A stretch of 64,000 nt of DNA from an uncultured Schlesneria sp. (GTDB taxonomy: Bacteria; Planctomycetota; Planctomycetia; Planctomycetales; Planctomycetaceae): assembly GCA_903904835.1 (NCBI GenBank), contig CAIVEI010000074.1:1-64000 (forward strand), in the 5' to 3' direction. The position numbers and the translations under genes were made by a program. The notes below the pieces were generated by a model, which was given only the letters and a program-made list of their open reading frames with translations, was not told the DNA's origin and did not search any database. Shown piece after piece: positions 9,559 to 18,492 of this stretch. Every line of letters begins with the position of its first letter. Position 1 is the stretch's first letter.

Positions 9559-9987
9559 TCATTTCAATACGGCTGGCAGGAATCGAAGCAGAACCAAGCA
9601 GATAAATGCGACACCAGATTGAGCGAGCGCAGCGGGCCAAAGCCAGCTTGCGGTAACTCCGAGCACTATTCCTGCGGCGAACATGACGAAACAGATATAA
9701 CCGAGAAGAGTCGCTGCTTCCTTCGGAAATCGAGATGAGATTGCCAGACAATAACCAACACCAACCGCCAGCAAGAGATTGTAACACCCCATATTGAATG
9801 CGAAAACTCGGAGCGACTTTGCGTTATCCCTACCTTCTTTGGAAAAAATGAATATCTCTAATTCGCCCGCTGGTTCAACAGCCTTGAAATTTGCTGTCCT
9901 TTGAGGGAACAACACTGCCTCCAAAGTAAAGAATCCTAGATGAATTACCAAGCACAACGAAGCAGCAATCCACACTTGAGTCGACAA
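9559..9987 (-). CDS. DUF1304-type small integral membrane protein
   Basis: A 142-residue protein with four predicted membrane helices at about 5-22, 66-84, 92-113 and 118-137. The family hallmark FNMGCYNLLLAVGVGYCLA lies near 65-82, with an N-terminal HLGFFTLEAVLFP helix as in DUF1304 proteins. The family has no established function. The gene follows the alpha-dioxygenase-like gene by about 117 bp on the same strand and may be the last member of that cluster, though an independent promoter is possible. Confidence 0.72.
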   Translation of the reverse strand: MSTQVWIAASLCLVIHLGFFTLEAVLFPQRTANFKAVEPAGELEIFIFSKEGRDNAKSLRVFAFNMGCYNLLLAVGVGYCLAISSRFPKEAATLLGYICFVMFAAGIVLGVTASWLWPAALAQSGVAFICLVLLRFLPAVLK

Positions 9988-10104
9988 GAGATATCCTCGA
10001 TTTGTTTGAGTAATGTGTCTTTCGCCATCTTAAGAAGCCAATAACCGACCACGAAATTACTATATCCATTCGTATAACATAAGTGGCTAGAGATTATAAA
10101 AATA

Positions 10105-12378
10105 CTATCGATAAGCATCACCGATCCAGGGATCGGGCTTGAGCTCACGATTGTAGGCACGTAATGGATGCCGATCTTCTGACAACTGTTTATCCGTGTC
10201 CCATGGCTCAAATGCATTCGTCACGTTGGCTAAACCCGTGTCGGCCAATTCGGGATGATGCCGCAGAAGAACGGTCTTGAAACTCGAACGATCAATCCAC
10301 TCCAATCCTTCACTCGTATACGTCTCCGCGTTGTAGCTGTCGGTATAGAACCGATCCGCTTGCAGGCGGCGAGTTGCGTTCAGAATAAAGATTTGAAACA
10401 GAGTTTCCCCGAAACCAAACTTGGTCGGACGATGCCCTTCTGCCAGCGTGCCAATCATCAGATCTAATTTTTCAACGTCTGTCCCGTAGACTTCTTCGAG
10501 TTTCTTTTGTTGAGTCTCATCGTCGGTCAAATCCTTAAAAGACTGGATTGGATTGAGCCCCAGCTTTCGACGAAACTCGTTGTATCGCGGCACGCCTCGC
10601 TCGCGTGCGCGCAGTATGTCGACCGCACCCATATCATAGAACGGCCGTCCGGGGATGCTTAATTCCTGCATGAAACGAGGAAAATTATTGAGAACCAGTG
10701 CTCCAGGATGCTGAACTCCGAAGGAATACAAGAGATCAGACATTTTGTGACCACTCGTCAACTTGGCAGACGCCGCTTGTCGAGTAGATGCAACCGCAAT
10801 TTCCTCATGAAATTGTTTGTCGCTGACTCGCTTCAACTTCAGAGCCTCAGGCAACAGTGAATGCAGCCGGTAGACCTCGGTGAATTCCTCCGACAAACCA
10901 TAAGGCTCATGATGCTTATTAATCGGATTGCCAACGACTCCACCCATTTCAGGGTTCCGGATTTTGATCTCCGAAAGGGTCTTTCGTTCTTTGCCATACT
11001 CGAACAAATTGGTCAATATGCCAAACCAGTTTGCATTGAGCGCCGCATTGAGTCCCGGATTAGGAAGGATTGCCGGCGTCCATTCAACCGTATGGATTTT
11101 CGCCATCACCGCAGCGTTGATTAATCGAGCCACGTTGAAAAGGCGGTTGTCGTCCCAATGCGGATAATAGATTTTCAAATAATCACAAATTGCATTGTGT
11201 TCGCAAACGAACAACGTATGCAGTAATGAAAGCCCAATCCACCAATTGCGATGGAACCCGGTATCCTCGACAGACAGCTCTTGGTTTAACGGCAAGGTCC
11301 CATCTGGATTGATCTTCATCTTTCCGTCAACAAAACTCCGCAAGCGCTTTTGCGTTTCATAGTCGCTGCCATAGATCTGGGAACCATCCCACCAGTGTGT
11401 CACTTCGTTGATGAAGGCGACTTGAACAGAATCTTTTTCTTTTCCTTTGTGGTTCCACGTCGGATCAGGCTGAGTTTTACCGATGGGGAACTCGCTCAAC
11501 CCCATCATCACAGCCGCCGGATCACCCTTTTCCAATGGAATCTTGAAAACGTCCGTTTTATCCGAGGGATCACCGTGATTAATCCAATCGTGGTTTTCAA
11601 ATTGGATCCATGCTGCGGCGAGTAGATTGAGAAACGGGACTTCTTCCATTGTTCCCTTCTCACGCGTCAGCAACTTTCGACTGACAACACGCGGATCGGG
11701 GTTCATCATCTCTTCTGGTTTTTCGAGACGAACTGAATCGACGTTTCGTAAGAAGCGGGTTCCAGCAGCCCCTTCCTTCGGGTTCGCGAGATTATTCCAG
11801 CTACCGTCCGCAGTTCGGAAATGTGTGACACCAACCGGCGGTGTCTGTCCCGGGTCTTGAAAACCCGTCAAAGCTCCGTCGGGATACGTGTTCTTCAAAT
11901 TATTCTTATTGAGTCGTTCTCGCATGTACGCCAGGGTGAGAATTCCCAGTGTTAACGGGCGCTCATACCAGTTGGTCCAAATCTTTCCTCGATAACCAAA
12001 CAAGCTGCCATAGATCGTCGTCACCAGTTCGACCAAAAACGTGACGATTTTTCCCAACAAAGTGCCGACTGCCCGACGGACCCTTTCCCCAAAAATCACG
12101 ACACGCTTGGGTGGTGGCGAGGGCAAAACATCTTTGATGGGACTTGCGGGGGTCAGCAGGGTGGTGCGATCGAATAAATAGGGCTTGGGAACATCATTTT
12201 GAATTTCCGATTTCGCATTCGCCTCAGACTTTGACAGCATTCTCTGCCATTCGAGGTTTCCTGGACTCTTTTCAACCGCCACTTTGAAATGTGCTGCCGC
12301 TTGTTCGTATTTCTGCGCCAAAAAGTCTTCCAGGCCCAAACGAGCGAGGTCGTCCGCACTGAAATTGCCATCGGACAT
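10105..12378 (-). CDS. Fatty-acid alpha-dioxygenase/cyclooxygenase-type haem peroxidase
   Basis: A 757-residue protein of the animal haem peroxidase superfamily, closest in motif order to plant fatty-acid alpha-dioxygenases. These insert O2 into fatty acids through a tyrosyl radical. Residues 5-55 form one TPR-like helical pair. The distal haem His is in FENHDWINHG (His263), CEHNAICD follows, then AKIHTVEWTPAIL. YRLHSLLPE carries the catalytic Tyr503 and proximal His506 in the same Y-x-x-H spacing as alpha-DOX and COX. All three key residues are present. The ATG at 12378 is chosen because the protein then opens cleanly into the TPR, 80 bp after the phospholipase gene. Substrate and product are inferred, not shown. 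Confidence 0.85.
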   Translation of the reverse strand: MSDGNFSADDLARLGLEDFLAQKYEQAAAHFKVAVEKSPGNLEWQRMLSKSEANAKSEIQNDVPKPYLFDRTTLLTPASPIKDVLPSPPPKRVVIFGERVRRAVGTLLGKIVTFLVELVTTIYGSLFGYRGKIWTNWYERPLTLGILTLAYMRERLNKNNLKNTYPDGALTGFQDPGQTPPVGVTHFRTADGSWNNLANPKEGAAGTRFLRNVDSVRLEKPEEMMNPDPRVVSRKLLTREKGTMEEVPFLNLLAAAWIQFENHDWINHGDPSDKTDVFKIPLEKGDPAAVMMGLSEFPIGKTQPDPTWNHKGKEKDSVQVAFINEVTHWWDGSQIYGSDYETQKRLRSFVDGKMKINPDGTLPLNQELSVEDTGFHRNWWIGLSLLHTLFVCEHNAICDYLKIYYPHWDDNRLFNVARLINAAVMAKIHTVEWTPAILPNPGLNAALNANWFGILTNLFEYGKERKTLSEIKIRNPEMGGVVGNPINKHHEPYGLSEEFTEVYRLHSLLPEALKLKRVSDKQFHEEIAVASTRQAASAKLTSGHKMSDLLYSFGVQHPGALVLNNFPRFMQELSIPGRPFYDMGAVDILRARERGVPRYNEFRRKLGLNPIQSFKDLTDDETQQKKLEEVYGTDVEKLDLMIGTLAEGHRPTKFGFGETLFQIFILNATRRLQADRFYTDSYNAETYTSEGLEWIDRSSFKTVLLRHHPELADTGLANVTNAFEPWDTDKQLSEDRHPLRAYNRELKPDPWIGDAYR

Positions 12379-12458
12379 TCTGAGTTCCCCTGTGATTAAC
12401 AAACGAATGCGAATAGACCTGTAGAAATTAACACCTGGCAGCCACCATCGAGGAGAGA

Positions 12459-14978
12459 TTAGTCGAAAAAGATCTTGATTTCGGCAAGCTTTGCTGGCCC
12501 CACGTTCTCCCAACTCTCATCGATTTTCTGCATCGCCGAGGGTGGCAGTGTCCACGAGAGAGGCGGTCCATCATTGTTTTCGTTGTGACCGCTATTGAAT
12601 TGAAAAACGACGTCTTTAACATTGAATCCCTGGCCATTGAGATTCCGTTCCTCTTCCGCCTTGACGAACAATTCCATTTCGAGCGCACCGCGTTCTGCTT
12701 GCGTTGACACCCGGACGTTTTTCATCGCGGTACCCGGCCCAAACGCCTGACTCAAGATCCCCAGAGTTTGATTTTTGACTTGTCGCCGTGTCGGAGGAAA
12801 CGGCTCGATTCGCACAAACATGACGTTGTCAAACGGCCGTTTGTCAGCGGGCATATTACGAAACGTTTCGAGCAGATCTTTCGTGACTTTAATGGCTGTC
12901 ACAAGCCCCGGGTTATCCGCATATCCGCCGTCACAAAAATGCTCGTCTGGTCGCAGATCATAGTATGAAGTAGGAGTGCTGAAAGCGGGTTTCGCGACCG
13001 GAGCGACGTAAGAAAAACTTGCCGACAATCGTACGGCCGTTGAAACAAGAATATCGACTGTCCTTAATCGACCCGCATCGTTATGCACTTCAAAGAGGTG
13101 TTCCATCGCCGGAAGTGGCTGCTCATCGAGCATTTGTTTGCAATGACTGAGCAAATCAATTGGCTGATCCACGTCAGTATCGGCAAGCGTGGTTTTCATT
13201 TGTGCTTTGTCTTCTTTAATTTTCACCGGACTGATGAGAACCCGTTGCCCGGTTTCGACGCTGGTTGAATTAAAGAATACGACGGGAATCTTCCCTTCTT
13301 TGACCGGGTTAACCAAGTCGCGAATCGTCAGTGATTCCATGCGATTCCGACTCTCCTTACTCCGCTCGATCCCCATGCGATTCCACATTTCTGATTCCAG
13401 GGCCCATCCGCGATCTTGGAACGTTGGTGCCAACGGAGGAAAAACATTACGGACGAAATCTGGAAACGCAACTCCCCAAGCGACTGGTTCGAGCAGCGAA
13501 TCGCTCGCTTTTTTGAAGACTGCGTTTCGTTGACCTTCCGTTAACTGAGCATTTCCGCTCAGGCGATCACCACGCCCTGCCAGGTACATTAAAGTCCCCA
13601 CACTGCCACCGGAAACACAACTCACGATCCCAACTGATTCGGTGAACTTCTCGACTGTTTTATCGATTTCCGTCAAAACTTTGGCGGCCCAGGCTGATGC
13701 TTGAATTCCACCACCCGATGCGGTGACGACAACCAATGTTCGCTGCCCTTGTTTGTTGGCAGGAAATTTCCAATTGCCGCCCGAAAATACTTCTGACAGA
13801 GTGGGACGACTGTCGCCATCGCTATCTTGTGCTCCGCCTGCATCGTCAGCATGCTCTTTGTCGGCGACGTTAGCTCTTTCGAGAGATATCTTTGCTTCGT
13901 CAATGGCCATCTTCAAGGCCATCTCGAGACTGTTTCCCTGCACCCGTTCGTCGGCCAGCGGCGAACTTTTCGCTTTCCGCTTTTGCACTTCGGATTGCGA
14001 ATGAATCTCAAAACGAGCATCGATTTTCCCGATCACGTTCATGAGTATGACCCAGACAACAAGTGCCACAGTGGCCGGAATGTGATAGGGATCCCACCAA
14101 AACGAGAGCGTGCAAAGGAACCATCCGATGCACAACAGCAACAACAGAACGTAAAACGGAGTCGGCCAACGGTACTTCATCCAGTCCGACTTCGTCTCTG
14201 AATACCAGTACCAAAACAGATAAATCAAAAGGGAAACGAGGCCAGCGATCGCCATTTGAGCGTGCCCCGGATGAATTTCGCCGTTATTGTTGACGTACCC
14301 GGTGGCATTACCCTTCTCAAGACCTGCGATGAACGACAGCAATGGTCGAACGACAGAATCCCCAAGATTTGTCTTCCAGCCGAAATCCTTCTCGACAGGA
14401 AGAAGGCCGACCGACTTTTCGAAGATCGTCCCCTGAATAATCGTCAGGACGAGCAGGAAAACGGAGCACATCAGAATTCCACAAATGAGCCCACCACCCG
14501 TTCGGATCAGAAAGTCCCAGCAACCCGAAAAAAAATATTCCCGATAACAGACACTCGCCACCAATATTGGAAAGATCAATCCTGCAACCAACCAGACCAC
14601 GAACTTCCAGGTTGGCCAACCCGAAACAATTTCACCGGCATTAAAAGTTTCTCCCGCAAATCGCTCGGCACCATACAATTCAACAATCCGCAACGAAGCA
14701 AGGGCGATGGCAATTATTGTCAGTGAAAGCGAAGTGACCTTGGCAAGATCAAAAAAATAGTTCGCGTTGCGAACTAAAAGAGTGGCGTAAAGAAGATGGC
14801 GTCCGATCGTCAACGCGATCACCGCAAAAATTGCGGGAGCACAAATCATTGCGATTTCGAGACGTGCCCAACACAGAAACTTTAACTCGTGCGGCAACGG
14901 GTGATTCTGAAAGAAAATCAAAGCAGCAAATAGACCAAGGATGGCGAGCGAACCTAGAACTCTCGATAAATTAACCAT
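12459..14978 (-). CDS. Patatin-like phospholipase with N-terminal membrane domain
   Basis: 839 residues. The first 320 contain about seven hydrophobic helices (near 5-23, 42-68, 80-98, 125-145, 160-183, 240-258, 275-293 and 300-316). A charged linker follows, then a patatin domain. SGGG at 421-424 is the oxyanion loop, CVSGGS at 454-459 carries nucleophile Ser456 (Cys replaces the first Gly of GxSxG), and DGG at 683-685 provides the catalytic Asp. Patatins hydrolyse acyl esters of phospholipids. The membrane anchor would hold the active domain at the bilayer. It sits between the lipase (45 bp upstream) and the alpha-dioxygenase-like gene (80 bp downstream), consistent with supplying free fatty acid. 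Confidence 0.85.
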   Translation of the reverse strand: MVNLSRVLGSLAILGLFAALIFFQNHPLPHELKFLCWARLEIAMICAPAIFAVIALTIGRHLLYATLLVRNANYFFDLAKVTSLSLTIIAIALASLRIVELYGAERFAGETFNAGEIVSGWPTWKFVVWLVAGLIFPILVASVCYREYFFSGCWDFLIRTGGGLICGILMCSVFLLVLTIIQGTIFEKSVGLLPVEKDFGWKTNLGDSVVRPLLSFIAGLEKGNATGYVNNNGEIHPGHAQMAIAGLVSLLIYLFWYWYSETKSDWMKYRWPTPFYVLLLLLCIGWFLCTLSFWWDPYHIPATVALVVWVILMNVIGKIDARFEIHSQSEVQKRKAKSSPLADERVQGNSLEMALKMAIDEAKISLERANVADKEHADDAGGAQDSDGDSRPTLSEVFSGGNWKFPANKQGQRTLVVVTASGGGIQASAWAAKVLTEIDKTVEKFTESVGIVSCVSGGSVGTLMYLAGRGDRLSGNAQLTEGQRNAVFKKASDSLLEPVAWGVAFPDFVRNVFPPLAPTFQDRGWALESEMWNRMGIERSKESRNRMESLTIRDLVNPVKEGKIPVVFFNSTSVETGQRVLISPVKIKEDKAQMKTTLADTDVDQPIDLLSHCKQMLDEQPLPAMEHLFEVHNDAGRLRTVDILVSTAVRLSASFSYVAPVAKPAFSTPTSYYDLRPDEHFCDGGYADNPGLVTAIKVTKDLLETFRNMPADKRPFDNVMFVRIEPFPPTRRQVKNQTLGILSQAFGPGTAMKNVRVSTQAERGALEMELFVKAEEERNLNGQGFNVKDVVFQFNSGHNENNDGPPLSWTLPPSAMQKIDESWENVGPAKLAEIKIFFD

Positions 14979-15023
14979 TTCATCCCTTCTTAAAGAACCC
15001 CCTTAATCATCTCTTGCAGAACA

Positions 15024-15884
15024 TCAAGTAAGGTTAGGGAGATATGCTTTTTCCAGCGAATGATCGTTCGCCACTTTTACGAGTTGGCCTGCTGCGGCGA
15101 GCTTTGCAAAGTGGTCGAGCCGCTTGATATCCAGGACAAACGAATCGCCGGAATTCATGACACCGTCCCAGTCAATAAACCGCAGGTTGCCAACCGGTGA
15201 ATAGCCTCGCGAGCTAAGGTGTGAAAAGCGAGGATTGACCTGCGCCAGAAGGCTCAACAACATTAAGCCTGAAGGGAGGTGAGGCACGAGATCATCCGCA
15301 TACTCGACTCGCCAATGATCGGGAAAGTGGACATTGTAGTCACGGGCAAATTGAGAATTTCCGGGACGGGGCGACGCGAATGTATACACGTCAGAGGCAG
15401 AAATCCCCAACTCATGCTCCAGGCGAAGCGCTCCGAGCGACGCCAGAGCCCCCCCTTTACTATGCCCCGTAAACACAACTGGCAAACCCGACTTCTGAAC
15501 CTGGGCACTGATCGCAGGTGCTAATTGATCCCATATTTGGTCCAATGAATCCGCGAACCCGTGATGCACTGATCCCGTCGTGTAGGGACGCTCATCCAAT
15601 ACTGCTTCGGCATCATTGCCCCAGTCTAAAATGCTGTCCGCAAGACCATCCGTGTCTTTTGTATTGATCGCCAAAGTACCACGAAAAGCAACAATCACTT
15701 CGGTCGCGGTGGTTCCGACCAATGCCGCGTTGATCGTCTTCGACACTAACGCCAAAGGAGTCTCCTTGACGAAGCCAACATCTCCATAAAAACCACAGGT
15801 CGTCGTACCACCAGCGGCTCCAATGTAATAGGCGACATCACTCGCCCTGGCCATGCGCTTGGCGACGGTCAAATCGAAAGCCAT
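15024..15884 (-). CDS. Class-3 lipase (alpha/beta hydrolase)
   Basis: A 286-residue lipase_3 family protein. Conserved elements run in order: VIVAFRGT (64-70), VHHGF (107-110), the nucleophile elbow TGHSKGG with Ser142, TFASPRPGN (168-176), the acid YADDLVPHLP (Asp197/198), and a C-terminal DHSLEKAY carrying the catalytic His275. There is no recognisable signal peptide, so either cytoplasmic action or non-classical export is possible. These enzymes release fatty acids from acylglycerols or galactolipids. It is the second gene of the four-gene minus-strand cluster, 69 bp after the catalase-related gene. Confidence 0.9.
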   Translation of the reverse strand: MAFDLTVAKRMARASDVAYYIGAAGGTTTCGFYGDVGFVKETPLALVSKTINAALVGTTATEVIVAFRGTLAINTKDTDGLADSILDWGNDAEAVLDERPYTTGSVHHGFADSLDQIWDQLAPAISAQVQKSGLPVVFTGHSKGGALASLGALRLEHELGISASDVYTFASPRPGNSQFARDYNVHFPDHWRVEYADDLVPHLPSGLMLLSLLAQVNPRFSHLSSRGYSPVGNLRFIDWDGVMNSGDSFVLDIKRLDHFAKLAAAGQLVKVANDHSLEKAYLPNLT

Positions 15885-15953
15885 CGATTATTCCTTTGTT
15901 TCGTACTGTTAAAAGAATTGAATTTCTCGGTCAGATGGTGGTCTCGTCAGTCG

Positions 15954-16931
15954 CTAATCACGATTGCGGCGATTCGCGCTCGCCTGATAAACGACTCTTC
16001 GAGCGCGATTAAGGCTACCCAAGGGTCTAATATTGCCCTGAGTATTCCATGGATTGAATTCGAATTTCTCGAGTTGCTTTTCGAAATCGGCAACAGAAGG
16101 GGAATTCAAGTCTTGAACGGGAAGAATTAACCGTCCGATCGGAATCGGCGGAGCGTCCGTTTCCTTCCAGGTTACTGAACCATCTTCGATGGGGGTTGAC
16201 GCGTCATTCACGTACAGTTGGGCAAACAGCACGAACTCGACGACATTGACCAAGAGCCTTGCGCGAAGCTCCTCATGCAAATCCTCAGAAAGCGGAGCCG
16301 CCTGGCTCTTTAACTGAAACACAGGCTTCAGTACGAAGCGCGCCGCCGAATCGCCAAACGCATAGGCGGTGCGGCTCCAGTAAGTTTCGGTCGCGACACT
16401 GGAGATTTTTCCCGACGACTTGAACAGAACAAATAACATTCGCACGGTCTCGAAGAACCCCACGCGACGAATTAGCTCAATCAAGAACCGGATTCGAGAC
16501 CGATTCGCCAATGCGGATGCCACAGCCATGAACTGTATTGCATCTCGGGCATGGGATGCCGGACTGTTGCTCAGAAGCAAGTCATGGAATTGGCCATCGG
16601 ACGAGATCCGTATCGCGATACCCCGACCTTGCCTTTCGCGATCAGGTTTGATCTCGCTGATCGAGTTCGAAAACCTGACGATGGTGGGATACGACTTCCC
16701 CGGCTGAAAGAATCCAAACTGCAACGACTGGGGAATCGATGGCTCAACGATGAATGTTGCGTCAGGAATCCCAGCGATCGTCTTGGCATGGAAACCTCGA
16801 TGTACCACACCGCCTGCAGCGGCAAATTCCTGGAGTCGGTTAATGTCTGACTGAAATTGATTAAAAAGCTCGTCCTCGGCAGCAGCACTGCCTCGCAGAA
16901 ACGCCTCGTGCCACCCCAATCCGTCGGACAT
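15954..16931 (-). CDS. Catalase-related haem protein (allene-oxide-synthase/hydroperoxide-metabolising type)
   Basis: A 325-residue minimal catalase-fold protein, much shorter than true catalases (about 480 or more). The distal His lies in HRGFHAKTIAG (His48), YPTIVRFSNS supplies the family RFSN motif near 78-86, and the C-terminus has FNPWNTQGNIRPLGSLNRARRVVY, where Arg311-x-x-x-Tyr315 is the catalase proximal haem ligand motif. Such small catalase-related proteins rearrange fatty-acid hydroperoxides in corals and some bacteria. Being first in a cluster with two acyl hydrolases and an alpha-dioxygenase homologue supports that role over H2O2 removal. The activity itself is inference. Confidence 0.8.
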   Translation of the reverse strand: MSDGLGWHEAFLRGSAAAEDELFNQFQSDINRLQEFAAAGGVVHRGFHAKTIAGIPDATFIVEPSIPQSLQFGFFQPGKSYPTIVRFSNSISEIKPDRERQGRGIAIRISSDGQFHDLLLSNSPASHARDAIQFMAVASALANRSRIRFLIELIRRVGFFETVRMLFVLFKSSGKISSVATETYWSRTAYAFGDSAARFVLKPVFQLKSQAAPLSEDLHEELRARLLVNVVEFVLFAQLYVNDASTPIEDGSVTWKETDAPPIPIGRLILPVQDLNSPSVADFEKQLEKFEFNPWNTQGNIRPLGSLNRARRVVYQASANRRNRD

Positions 16932-18291
16932 TTTTCTATCCTACCAAGTACGTTGTTTCACTTCGCGATGACAATATTCCCTCGACAAACGCATTTCATG
17001 TCTTACGCCAAGACATTAAAAGAACAACACCACGCGTTGATCAGAAAGTACCACAAAGCAGCACTTTAACATAAATGTTCACAACGATTTAGCTTTCGCG
17101 ACTCATAAACCGCCTAAAGTGACCTAAAATTACCCACCAGAAAACGCAAAATCAACCCGTCGAACATTAAAAATTCTTCACAGGTTTTGATATTGGCCAA
17201 AATCAGATCCGCAAACAGTTTCTGGCGACACGGGAAAATGAAATTCAGCATTGATAAGACAACGCTGAGGCACAGCAAGTTCGGTAACTCGGCGATTTGC
17301 GAAGACGGTAAAAAACTCTTCCTACATATTTCAGGTGCACCAGTTAGAAAGATGTCTCCTGCTTAACCGACAGAATCGGCGCCGCATTCGATTTCGGCGA
17401 GATTGACAACCTTCGGCGGCCTCAGCGTCCGGACCCGCCAGCTACCAAAGCCCTCAAATGTTGCGCCGATTCGATGTGACGCTCAAAGCGTTCACTCCGT
17501 TGATGAATCGTCGCGGTCCGCCAACGGCCACAGGATTTTTCTTAAGTACCTCAAGCAGTGATTTTCGATGCTGTTGGAAGCCCACGATCATGCCATGAAT
17601 GTTGGTACCGACGATTGGGATTTTTTTAATCGACCGATTATTTGAGTCGAGACTAACGGTCACCGAGATCCGCTCGATGGCAGCTAAGGGGCTGGTCGAG
17701 CACGGTCGGAAAACAACGAACTACGGTGATGTCCATCAACGGCAATGTGGCCATCGGGAGTTTTACGGTAACCGATGGCATGCGTGTCGAATTCTTCACA
17801 CACGGCTGAGCGACAAGGCTCCACGCGATTCGGTCAATTGCCGAAAAATCAGGAGCCACCATTGAGGACTCCAGATTCGCTCCCGTCAGGGCAAGCGCTA
17901 GTGAAAAACTAGCCATCGAACCACATCGCGAACCGTTTGCACAACAGAAAGCAAATTTACGAATGAGGAACAATTCGCAGAACTCACTGAATTTGACTTT
18001 TTCCTCCGTGACCTCGGTGCCCCGTGGTGAAATCCGTCTTCTCTTCAGGATCTAAATCATCAATCAAGACATCAATCGTTTCACGCACATTCGTAGTGCT
18101 AATGCAGTACTAAGAATGTTTTGAATCGAATTTTATGGAACGGTTGGTTTCTTCCAGCGAGGGAAAGATGACTCAAGTCCGTGTGAATTGGCTTCGATGG
18201 ACTCTCAATGAAGTCCAAACGTTGTTTTCAATGCGTACCAGACTCAGATCGAGTCACCCCGTTGGGATTTTGCGTCTTGGGTTGGCCGTTA

Positions 18292-18310
18292 CCCAGGCCG
18301 CTGGCCTGGG
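18292..18310. repeat. Perfect intergenic hairpin
   Basis: An 8-bp perfect stem CCCAGGCC/GGCCTGGG with a GCT loop, no T tract, in the spacer before the DivIC-like gene. The style resembles dispersed intergenic palindromes of planctomycete genomes; copy number elsewhere is unknown. Confidence 0.6.
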
Positions 18311-18428
18311 CTGACAAGTGGCTGTCGCGTTGCGACGAAAGTGTGCCGAGCGACTCGCGAACCTGTAGAAGTCTGTTATGAACGGACTGTAAGTCGCTAT
18401 GCGACAAAAGCTTGTGGAGACATGCTTG

Positions 18429-18447
18429 CGGAGGCAGGAAGCCTCCG
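18429..18447. repeat. Intergenic hairpin
   Basis: A 7-bp perfect stem CGGAGGC/GCCTCCG closing AGGAA, 46 bp before the DivIC-like start codon. It could be part of the same dispersed repeat as the palindrome at 18292 or a leader hairpin. Confidence 0.5.
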
Positions 18448-18492
18448 TTACGAGAGTCAAGGAGTTGCTTCGCGATCGAAGAGAATTGAGCC

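Larger units (their letters stand above)
16932..18492. other. Gene-poor spacer of about 1.5 kb
   Basis: I see no convincing gene here. Short frames overlap on both strands around 17450-17980 without codon-like bias or recognisable motifs. The plus frame near 17730-17990 is interrupted by a stop and could be debris of an old gene. AT-rich sequence at 16950-17200 probably holds the promoter of the minus-strand oxylipin-type cluster. The right part (18230-18480) carries two strong hairpins. Confidence 0.6.

Noticed and set aside
9220-9738. 172-codon frame as an intact gene
   Set aside because: It joins unrelated pieces (Rpn debris, DUF4432 tail, antisense of the DUF1304 gene), so it is not one protein.
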